7,211 bases of DNA from Acidobacteriota bacterium (GTDB taxonomy: Bacteria > Acidobacteriota > Terriglobia > Acidiferrales > UBA7541), in the NCBI GenBank assembly GCA_003161495.1, contig PMOP01000410.1, positions 1 through 7,211 of the forward strand. Reading direction: 5' to 3'. Both the position numbers and the translations under genes were made by a program. This document shows, piece by piece, positions 1-5,712 of the stretch. Every line of letters starts with the position of its first letter. Within the stretch, counting starts at the first letter, position 1. The notes below the pieces were generated by a model. It had not been told where the DNA came from. It did no database searches and saw only the letters and a list, made by a program, of their open reading frames with translations.

Positions 1-2526
1 CGGCCGTATGCGCCGAGCCGCGATTACGATTTGCAGAATGTGCGCGTTTCTCTGCACTTTGACATCGATCAGCGCAAAGTGATCGGCGACGTCACGCACA
101 CGTTATCCACCTTGCGCCCCGACGTGACGCATCTGGACTTCGATTGCGCGGAACTCACGGTATCGAGCGCCCGCGTCAACGGCAAGGACGCGGCATTCGA
201 TCTTCGCGACGACAAATTACGCGTGCAACTGGCGCAGCCCGCGAAGTCCGGCGAAAAATTCGAAGTCGAATTAATGTATGAAGGCAAGCCGACCTCCGGA
301 ATTTATTTCATTCTTCCCGACAAGGACGATCCCGGCCGAGCCAAAGAAATCTGGACGCAGGGAGAAGCGGAAGACACACACCATTACATTCCCATTTACG
401 ATTATCCGAACGACCGCACGACCTCCGAAATGATTCTGACAGTGCCGGCGAATTGGCTGACTGTATCAAACGGAAAACTGGTGAGCGTCCAGGATGCTCC
501 CGACGGGCAGAAAATCTGGACGTGGCGGCAATTGCAGCCGGTTTCGACGTACCTGATTTCCTTCGTGGCCGGTGAGTACAAGGAAAAGAAGGACACCTGG
601 CGGAACATTCCCATCAGCTATAACGTGCCGCGCGGCATGGAAGACACGATCGATTCGACGTTCAGCCACACCAAGGAAATGCTCGATTTCTTTTCGGACC
701 GATTTGGCGTGGCGTATCCGTGGGATCAGTACGCGCAAACAGCTGTCGACGACTTTGTCGCTTCCGGCATGGAGAACGTAAGCGCGACAACGCTTGCGAC
801 GCGCGACATGGTGCACGCGGAACTTGCGTCCGAAAAACCCGAGGCCGCCGACGGCCTGATTTCACACGAGATGACGCATCAGTGGTTCGGCGACCTGGTC
901 ACGTGCAAGGATTGGACCAACACCTGGCTCAACGAAGGCTTCGCGACGTTTGGTGCGACACTGTGGGAGGAGCATCGCTACGGCGTGGATGCGTCCGGCT
1001 ACCGCTACTGGCGCGAACAAAATACATGGATGCAGTCGAGAGAACTTTATCCGATTCCGATTGTGACGCGCGACATCAACGATTCGGTGGAATACGTCGG
1101 CAATGTCTACGACAAAGCCGGCTGGGTCATCCACATGCTCCGCGAACAGATGGGCGATGAAGCGTTCTTCAGCGCGCTCAGGCATTACCTTGAAGTGAAC
1201 CGGCTGCGGAACGTGGTCACTGCAGATTTGGCCAAGAACATCGAGGAATCGTCCGGCAGGAACTTCGATCAGTTCTTCGACCAATGGATTTACGGCGCCG
1301 GCGCGCCGCGCTTCACCGTGCGTTCCAATTACGATGAGGCAGGGAAGAAAGTCAGCCTCAGCGTCAAGCAAACGCAAAAAGTCGAGGGACACGTCGGATT
1401 ATTCCACGTACCGATCGATGTGGCGATTACCACTTCGAGCGGCGAAAAAATCTTTCCCATCGAAGTCTCCAAGGCCGACGAAACATTTTCCTGGCCTGTC
1501 GATGGGCCGCCGCTGATGGTGCTTTTCGATAAAGGGGACAAAATCCTGAAGTCCGTGGATTTTCAGAAGCGGCCCGAAGAATGGATCCGGCAACTGCAAA
1601 CCGCATCGGACGTGCCGGACCGGGCGGACGCGGCTTTTGCGCTCGGCAACCTTCGCGATAACGAAGCCGCCGCGAATGCACTGGGAGAAGCGGCGCTGCA
1701 CGATAAATTCTGGGGCGTGCGCGAGGAAGCCTTGCGCGGTCTCGGGCGCATGAACTCGTTGCCGGCACGGAAGCAAGTGCTGGCCGCGCTTTCCAACGAT
1801 GAGCCGTGGGTGCGCGTTGTCGCTGTCGAACAGTTGGGCAAATTCCATAACGACGAGGAAATCGCCAAGCGCCTGCAAAATATTTACAAGGAAGATAAAG
1901 CGTATTCCGTGCGCGGCATGGCCCTGCAATCCTTGGCGGCGGATAAAGCGCCCAATGCCGAGCCCTTCCTCGAAAAGGCACTCACAACTTCTTCGCCGGA
2001 TGATGTGTTGCGAAGGGCCGCGCTTCGCGCCATGGGCTCGCTCGGAGACAATTCCGCGGTTCCCGCGCTGCTCGAGTGGTCCTCGCCCGGAAGACCGTCC
2101 GCGTTGCGAGGGATCGCCATCGCATTGCTGGGACAAGTGGACCTGAAAAATCACGAAATCACGACGCGCTTGATTTCGTATCTGAACGAATCGTCTTTCG
2201 ACATCCGGTTCGCGTCTATTTTTGCGCTGGGACGCCGCGGCGATCCCACGGCCATTGAGCCTCTGGAAGCGATACTGAAGAGCAGCCCGATGGGCATCGG
2301 CGTTCCTCATGCCGTCGAAAATCTGATTGAACAATTGAAGGGCAAAGCCGCGACGCAAAATGGGGCATCCGCATCGGGGCAGAAGAATGGAGATGCCGGC
2401 GCCGCAGCTTCCAACAACAATCAGGAAGTTCTCGACCGGCTCGATCGTCTCGAGCATCAGCTTACGGATATGAGTGACCGGTTGCGGCGGATCGAGGGAT
2501 CGTTGCCGGGGAGCAAGAGCGATTGA
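1..2526 (+). CDS. M1-family zinc aminopeptidase with C-terminal HEAT repeats (5' truncated)
   Basis: The frame is open from base 1, reading RPYAPSRDYDL before the first possible start (TTG at 31), so the true start and any signal peptide lie upstream; 841 residues are visible. It is a gluzincin that should remove N-terminal residues from peptides. Numbering from base 1, an N-terminal beta domain is followed by the exopeptidase motif GMEN at 256-259 (a GAMEN variant), the zinc site HEMTH at 289-293, the third zinc ligand Glu312 in NEGF exactly 18 residues after the second His, and the probable catalytic Tyr370 in VYDKAGW. A beta domain follows at about 438-530. Residues 534-780 are helical HEAT/PBS-lyase-like repeats (for example WGVREEALRGLGR, WVRVVAVEQLGKF, DIRFASIFALGRR). 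A Gly/Ala/Asn-rich linker and a coiled coil (LDRLDRLEHQLTDMSDRL) end the protein. The active site is intact. The exact substrate and cell location cannot be told. It converges on the glycerate kinase gene and is probably unrelated to that pathway. Confidence 0.95.
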   Translation, partial: RPYAPSRDYDLQNVRVSLHFDIDQRKVIGDVTHTLSTLRPDVTHLDFDCAELTVSSARVNGKDAAFDLRDDKLRVQLAQPAKSGEKFEVELMYEGKPTSGIYFILPDKDDPGRAKEIWTQGEAEDTHHYIPIYDYPNDRTTSEMILTVPANWLTVSNGKLVSVQDAPDGQKIWTWRQLQPVSTYLISFVAGEYKEKKDTWRNIPISYNVPRGMEDTIDSTFSHTKEMLDFFSDRFGVAYPWDQYAQTAVDDFVASGMENVSATTLATRDMVHAELASEKPEAADGLISHEMTHQWFGDLVTCKDWTNTWLNEGFATFGATLWEEHRYGVDASGYRYWREQNTWMQSRELYPIPIVTRDINDSVEYVGNVYDKAGWVIHMLREQMGDEAFFSALRHYLEVNRLRNVVTADLAKNIEESSGRNFDQFFDQWIYGAGAPRFTVRSNYDEAGKKVSLSVKQTQKVEGHVGLFHVPIDVAITTSSGEKIFPIEVSKADETFSWPVDGPPLMVLFDKGDKILKSVDFQKRPEEWIRQLQTASDVPDRADAAFALGNLRDNEAAANALGEAALHDKFWGVREEALRGLGRMNSLPARKQVLAALSNDEPWVRVVAVEQLGKFHNDEEIAKRLQNIYKEDKAYSVRGMALQSLAADKAPNAEPFLEKALTTSSPDDVLRRAALRAMGSLGDNSAVPALLEWSSPGRPSALRGIAIALLGQVDLKNHEITTRLISYLNESSFDIRFASIFALGRRGDPTAIEPLEAILKSSPMGIGVPHAVENLIEQLKGKAATQNGASASGQKNGDAGAAASNNNQEVLDRLDRLEHQLTDMSDRLRRIEGSLPGSKSD

Positions 2527-2578
2527 TTGGAGTCGCACAGAGTTTAACTTCGGGCGTTGGTCTTTGCACAAACTAAAA

Positions 2579-2602
2579 CCCACAGGCTGAAGCCTGTGCT
2601 AC
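2579..2602 (-). repeat. REP-like palindrome (copy 1, single) between convergent genes
   Basis: On the minus strand it reads GTAG (2602-2599), then the perfect 8-bp-stem hairpin CACAGGCTTCAGCCTGTG (2598-2581), then GGGTTTTAG. It touches the last base of the glycerate kinase stop codon (2603). The stem followed by a short T-run could end kinase transcription, although the T-run is weak. The flank on the T-tail side (from about 2568) resembles the spacer beside copy 3b (5588-5603), so this may be half of a former inverted pair. It belongs to the same family as the copies at 3931, 3991, 5554 and 5601. Confidence 0.85.
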
Positions 2603-3922
2603 TTATTCCGCAAGAAAAATTCGCAGGTCGCGCAAATTATTTCCGGTGGGGCCGGTTTCGATTGTGTCGCCGAGACTGTGGAAGAAGGTGTAGGAATCGC
2701 TGCGCCGGAAAAAATCGGATGGGTCAAGGCCTGAATTTTGCGCGCGCCCCATTGTTTCGCCGTCCGCAACGGCGCCGGCTGCCGGGCTGGAACCATCGAC
2801 GCCGTCGGTTCCAGCGCTTAGCACGGCAACTTTCCGGCCCGCGATTTTTTTCACGCTATTGAGCACGAATGCCAGGTTTCTCCCGCCTACTCCGTCTCCT
2901 GTCACCGGCGAACTGACTTCGCCATCCGCGATCACGGCCACGGATTTCCCAGGATTGGCCTGCTTGAGCGCCTCAAGCTGTGCCAGCAGAAAGTCCACGG
3001 CTTTTTCCACCGGCCAATTATCCGTGGAGTTGTCGCAGACAGTGATGAACTCCGCGGATTCCGAAGCGTGGTGCGCGGCGTGAAATAAATCGTGCCGCCC
3101 GAGCAGAATTTGAAATGTGGCGCGGCGCGAATCAAACGCGGGATCTCCCGCTTTCGGCGTTTCGGGAATGGAATCGGGATGCTCAAACCGTGCGCGAATG
3201 TTCGGCGGCAACTTCGGAAACAAGTCGTAGCGGAGGAGCACGCCGCACGCGCCCAGAATCGTGGTCGGATCGGGAAGAGTCGGGCCGGACGCCAGCGCGG
3301 ATTCCTGTCCTTCGGGCACGTCGGTCACGCCGAGCGTGATTTTCATTGCGACGCTCGCGGCGACGGCCAGCCGTCCTCCCTTCACTGCGGAAAGATGTTT
3401 GCGCACCGCGTTAATTTCATCGATCGAGGCGCCGCAGGTGACCAGCGCGCGATGCAGCGCTTGCATGTCTTCGAGCGTCACGCCTGGATCGAGCGGAAGC
3501 TCGACGAGCGACGAGCCTCCGCCTGACAAAAGAAAGAAAACCAGAGTGTGCTGATTCGTGGCGGCGAGCAAATCGAGAATCGCGCGCCCGGCCACGAAGC
3601 TGTCCTCGTTCGGGACGGGATGGCCCGCAACAATTGCGCGAAAACCCTTCGGCAAGCCGGATGCAACGGTTGGGGCAACTACAATTCCTTCGGCGCGAAA
3701 ATCAGGGGAAAGCAATTCGGCAAGACCGCGGGCCATCGCTGCGGAAGCCTTGCCGATGGAGATGGCGCAAATGTGCTCGAACACAGCAAGATCGAAAGGC
3801 GCGCCATTCACGAAAATCTGCGAGCCCGCGCGCCCAAGCTTGCGGCGCATGGACAAAGGAATATCAATCGCAGCCAGCGTCTCGTGAAAAATAGTAAGCG
3901 CGGCTTGTTTGAGGTTGGCCAT
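2603..3922 (-). CDS. Glycerate 2-kinase (DUF4147/MOFRL family)
   Basis: This is a 439-residue protein of normal length for class II glycerate kinases (GckA/TtuD type). These transfer phosphate from ATP to D-glycerate to give 2-phosphoglycerate, in the cytoplasm. Family signatures are intact: the N-terminal lysine in ISIGKASAAM (Lys58), GHPVPNEDS at 99-107, the glycine-rich GGGSSLVELP at 133-142, and in the C-terminal MOFRL domain GTDGVDGSSPAAGAVAD from 371 and GPTGNN at 424-429. The ATG at 3922 fits the family's N-terminus. However, no Shine-Dalgarno sequence is present: the eight bases before it are CAAAACCCC on the coding strand side, preceded directly by a REP-like hairpin. It lies 96 bp downstream of the GlcG-like gene and is probably the last gene of the operon started by the reductase gene. 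Function by family is secure; the phosphorylation position (2- rather than 3-) is inferred from the family. Confidence 0.95.
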   Translation of the reverse strand: MANLKQAALTIFHETLAAIDIPLSMRRKLGRAGSQIFVNGAPFDLAVFEHICAISIGKASAAMARGLAELLSPDFRAEGIVVAPTVASGLPKGFRAIVAGHPVPNEDSFVAGRAILDLLAATNQHTLVFFLLSGGGSSLVELPLDPGVTLEDMQALHRALVTCGASIDEINAVRKHLSAVKGGRLAVAASVAMKITLGVTDVPEGQESALASGPTLPDPTTILGACGVLLRYDLFPKLPPNIRARFEHPDSIPETPKAGDPAFDSRRATFQILLGRHDLFHAAHHASESAEFITVCDNSTDNWPVEKAVDFLLAQLEALKQANPGKSVAVIADGEVSSPVTGDGVGGRNLAFVLNSVKKIAGRKVAVLSAGTDGVDGSSPAAGAVADGETMGRAQNSGLDPSDFFRRSDSYTFFHSLGDTIETGPTGNNLRDLRIFLAE

Positions 3923-3930
3923 GGGGTTTT

Positions 3931-3952
3931 GTAGGACGGGCTTCAGCCTGTC
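3931..3952 (+). repeat. REP-like palindrome (copy 2a)
   Basis: GTAG head at 3931-3934, then the hairpin GACGGGCTTCAGCCTGTC at 3935-3952 (8-bp stem with one G.T wobble, 2-base loop), then TTCTTTTG. It lies only eight bases upstream of the glycerate kinase start codon and forms an inverted pair with copy 2b, heads pointing outward. Confidence 0.85.
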
Positions 3953-3990
3953 TTCTTTTGACTTCTGTCAGATCGCGGAAATCAAAAACC

Positions 3991-4012
3991 GACAGGCTGA
4001 AGCCCGTCCTAC
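3991..4012 (-). repeat. REP-like palindrome (copy 2b)
   Basis: Inverted partner of copy 2a. On the minus strand it has GTAG (4012-4009), the identical 18-nt hairpin (4008-3991), then GGTTTTTGATT. The two copies are separated by 38 bp, and the pair 3931-4012 almost fills the 96-bp gap between the GlcG-like stop codon and the kinase start. Such outward-headed pairs resemble the BIME arrangement known for REP elements. The long inverted repeat could also fold as one large stem in a read-through transcript. Confidence 0.85.
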
Positions 4013-4018
4013 TTGAAC

Positions 4019-4453
4019 CTACCCTTTCACGAATGCGGCTACACCGGCGCGTGCCACCTCGGTGTCCTCATCTTCGGTGCCAGCGCTCACGCCAATTCCG
4101 CCGACGCATTCGCCGTTTACTTCCAGCATGAGTCCGCCACGAATCGGCGTTTGGTGCGCGCGGCTGCCAATGGCGAGACCCAGCGACAGGAGCACGCTGA
4201 CTTCTTCGCCGCTGCGTGCAGGTCCAGTGTTCTGGCGGCGTATGGCCGCGGCATGAGCTTTATTGATTGCGATCTCGATTGACGCGGGCTTGGCGCCGTC
4301 CATGCGAGCGAAGGCCAGCAAGAAGCCGCCATCGTCCACGACGGCGATATTCATGGGCTTGCTCATGCGTACCGCCTGGACCTTGGCCGCTGCCAGGACG
4401 GCCTCCGCGCCTTCGAGAGTGAGTTTTGGATGATTGAGAGATATGTGAGCCAT
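4019..4453 (-). CDS. GlcG/HbpS-family heme-binding-like protein
   Basis: This 144-residue protein matches the GlcG/HbpS (Haem_degrading, PF03928) family, by recall. The visible signatures are MNIAVVDDGGFLLAFARMDGA (about 34-54), the helical SIEIAINKAHAAA, and the closing GGLMLEVNGECVGGIGVSAGT followed by EVARAGVAAF. Members are about 130-150 residues and single-domain. Streptomyces HbpS binds heme, and E. coli GlcG is encoded in the glycolate operon with no firmly known role. There is no signal peptide or membrane segment. The start is ATG 4453 with a good Shine-Dalgarno sequence. It lies 78 bp after the reductase gene and before glycerate kinase. The family link is strong; the function in this pathway is unknown, and a sensor or accessory role is only a guess. 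Confidence 0.88.
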   Translation of the reverse strand: MAHISLNHPKLTLEGAEAVLAAAKVQAVRMSKPMNIAVVDDGGFLLAFARMDGAKPASIEIAINKAHAAAIRRQNTGPARSGEEVSVLLSLGLAIGSRAHQTPIRGGLMLEVNGECVGGIGVSAGTEDEDTEVARAGVAAFVKG

Positions 4454-4461
4454 ATCGAGTT

Positions 4462-4467
4462 TCTCCT
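4462..4467 (-). promoter_or_regulatory. Ribosome binding site of the GlcG-like gene
   Basis: The minus strand reads AGGAGA, eight bases before the ATG at 4453. It is the clearest Shine-Dalgarno sequence in the window, fixes the start of this gene, and contrasts with the missing one before glycerate kinase. Confidence 0.75.
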
Positions 4468-4507
4468 GTCGGATGGATTACAAACATTCATTTAACGTAA
4501 GGGACGC

Positions 4508-4528
4508 CTTATTCCGCAAGGCAAATTC
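4508..4528 (-). repeat. 21-bp near-copy of the glycerate kinase 3' end
   Basis: On the minus strand this stretch matches 19 of 21 bases of 2622-2602, which encodes the last residues and stop codon of glycerate kinase (13 bases, CTTGCGGAATAAG, are identical). It starts three bases after the reductase stop codon, in the same orientation. It may be a recombination remnant or a coincidence. Otherwise the 78-bp gap 4454-4531 holds only the ribosome binding site noted separately; I see no convincing promoter or terminator there. Confidence 0.4.
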
Positions 4529-4531
4529 AAT

Positions 4532-5509
4532 TTAGCGCAGCGCTTCCGGATTCAGTATCGTTGGCGGACGATTGCCGGCGAAAAGTGCGATGGCATTTTC
4601 GACGGCGATCAACGCCATTCGAGTGCGCGTTTCGACGGAGGCCGATCCGAGATGCGGCGCAAGGACCACGTTGTCGCGTCGCAAGCCATCAGGGATGAAC
4701 GGTTCGCGCTCAAAGACATCGAGCGCCGCGCCGGCAATCTGGCCGCGTTCCAGTGCGTCGATGAGCGCCGCTTCCTGGACGACAGGACCGCGCGTTGTGT
4801 TGATCAAAAACGCCGTCCGCTTCATTTTCGCAAGTTCCGCGGGACCGACCAAGCCTCGCGTCGCGGCATTCAGCGGAACATGAAGCGAAATAAAATCCGA
4901 CTGCTCCAATACCGCGTCTCGCGACATGTACTCTGCGTTCAGCTCCTTTTCGATCTCCGCCGCGGCGCGCGTCGTGCTGTTGTAAATGATACGCATGCGG
5001 AATCCCGCGGCGCGCCTGGCAACTGCGCGTCCGATGCGGCCGAGTCCGATGATGCCCAGCGTCTTGCCCCACACGTCGGTCCCGCACAGTTGGTCCAAAT
5101 TCCATTTCGTCCACGCGCCGGACCGCGCCATGCGGTCTCCTTCGATGAGGCGTCGCGCGACGGCCATCAGCAGAGTCCAGGCGAAATCGGCGGTCGTCTC
5201 GTCCAGTACGCCGGGCGTGTTTGTCACCGCAACTTTTCTTTCGGTGCATGCGGGCACATCGATATTGTCGAAGCCGACGGCCACGTTTGCAACGATCCGC
5301 AGATTTGGCCCAGCGGCGTCGAGCAGTTCGCCATCGATTTTTTCTGTCAGCAAGCAGATGAGCGCGTCCTTGCCCGAAACGCGTTTCAACACTTCCGCTC
5401 GCGCAGGGCGCTCTTCTCCTGTCCAGTATTCGACTTCAAAATGTTCCGCGAGTTTCCTGCGCGGCTCTTCAAACAAGACATGCGTGGAAAATAATTTTGG
5501 CTTGCTCAC
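4532..5509 (-). CDS. D-2-hydroxyacid dehydrogenase, glyoxylate/hydroxypyruvate reductase type
   Basis: This 325-residue enzyme should reduce glyoxylate to glycolate and/or hydroxypyruvate to D-glycerate with NAD(P)H in the cytoplasm. The fold signatures are complete: VAVGFDNIDV in the substrate domain, the Rossmann motif GLGRIG at 155-160, and the catalytic triad Arg240 (NTTRGP), Glu269 (DVFEREP) and His286 (APHLGSAS). The frame is open back to 5692, but the extra 61 residues would be translated from the REP pair and the opposite-strand promoter and do not resemble this family. I chose the GTG at 5509, giving VSKPKLFSTHVLFEEP, which is of normal length (about 320-335) and has GAGG six bases upstream. 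It probably leads the operon with the GlcG-like and glycerate kinase genes, which favours a role in making glycerate. Related 2-ketogluconate or phosphoglycerate dehydrogenases are possible; the latter is less likely because no ACT domain is present. Confidence 0.92.
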   Translation of the reverse strand: MSKPKLFSTHVLFEEPRRKLAEHFEVEYWTGEERPARAEVLKRVSGKDALICLLTEKIDGELLDAAGPNLRIVANVAVGFDNIDVPACTERKVAVTNTPGVLDETTADFAWTLLMAVARRLIEGDRMARSGAWTKWNLDQLCGTDVWGKTLGIIGLGRIGRAVARRAAGFRMRIIYNSTTRAAAEIEKELNAEYMSRDAVLEQSDFISLHVPLNAATRGLVGPAELAKMKRTAFLINTTRGPVVQEAALIDALERGQIAGAALDVFEREPFIPDGLRRDNVVLAPHLGSASVETRTRMALIAVENAIALFAGNRPPTILNPEALR

Positions 5510-5515
5510 ACGTGG

Positions 5516-5519
5516 CCTC
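5516..5519 (-). promoter_or_regulatory. Ribosome binding site supporting the GTG start of the reductase gene
   Basis: GAGG on the minus strand, six bases before GTG 5509. It is short but well placed, and it supports the 325-residue form over a start at 5692. Confidence 0.55.
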
Positions 5520-5553
5520 GTCGCTTGAAAAACAACTGGGGAGAGTAACACAA

Positions 5554-5577
5554 GTAGCGCGGGCTTCAGCCTGCGGG
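5554..5577 (+). repeat. REP-like palindrome (copy 3a)
   Basis: GTAG head at 5554-5557, hairpin CGCGGGCTTCAGCCTGCG at 5558-5575 with one G.T wobble, then GGGTTTTTATCC. It lies between the divergent reductase and glcD genes and forms an outward-headed inverted pair with copy 3b. The T-run after the stem makes it terminator-like on the plus strand. Confidence 0.85.
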
Positions 5578-5600
5578 TTTTTATCCATGCAAGAACTAAA

Positions 5601-5625
5601 CCCCGCAGGCTGAAGCCCGCGCCAC
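5601..5625 (-). repeat. REP-like palindrome (copy 3b)
   Basis: Inverted partner of copy 3a. On the minus strand it has GTGG (5625-5622, a head variant), the same 18-nt hairpin (5621-5604), then GGGTTTAG. The spacer 5578-5600 includes GCAAGAACTAAA, which resembles the flank of copy 1. Directly right of the head is TATAAT (5626-5631), without a matching -35 element in either direction. Confidence 0.85.
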
Positions 5626-5656
5626 TATAATTCCAAACCGCCTTCCAGACCGCGCG

Positions 5657-5686
5657 TTGACTCCGCCCGAATGCACAGACTATAGT
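5657..5686 (+). promoter_or_regulatory. Predicted sigma70-type promoter of the glycolate oxidase genes
   Basis: TTGACT at 5657-5662 and TATAGT at 5681-5686, 18 bases apart, each one base from consensus. Transcription would start near 5692-5694, leaving a leader of about 20 bases before ATG 5713. The -10 box runs into the alternative TTG codon at 5686, which therefore cannot be the start if this promoter is used. Predicted by eye only. Confidence 0.6.
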
Positions 5687-5712
5687 TGCCAAGGGACCTG
5701 CAAATCACTTTC

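Noticed and set aside
1399..2583. 394-codon minus-strand open frame opposite the peptidase gene
   Set aside because: It lies wholly opposite the HEAT-repeat coding region, resembles no protein family, and is what GC-biased codon use produces on the opposite strand.
3931..4012. Inverted pair as insertion-sequence ends or a CRISPR-like repeat
   Set aside because: Only 38 bp separate the copies, there is no transposase, and similar palindromes occur elsewhere in the window in either orientation, which fits REP elements.
4472..4500. Possible operator (TTAC...GTAA) and TGTAAT -10-like box before the GlcG-like gene
   Set aside because: The inverted match is only four bases per arm and no -35 element lies at a suitable distance.
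4652..5494. 280-codon plus-strand open frame opposite the reductase gene
   Set aside because: It is an antisense frame of a gene whose catalytic residues are all intact, and it has no family resemblance of its own.
5510..5692. 61-residue N-terminal extension of the reductase
   Set aside because: It would be translated from the REP pair and the opposite-strand promoter; the GTG at 5509 has a ribosome binding site and gives the usual length.
5686..5712. TTG start adding nine residues to GlcD
   Set aside because: The codon overlaps the predicted -10 box and has no ribosome binding site; ATG 5713 gives the family-like N-terminus.
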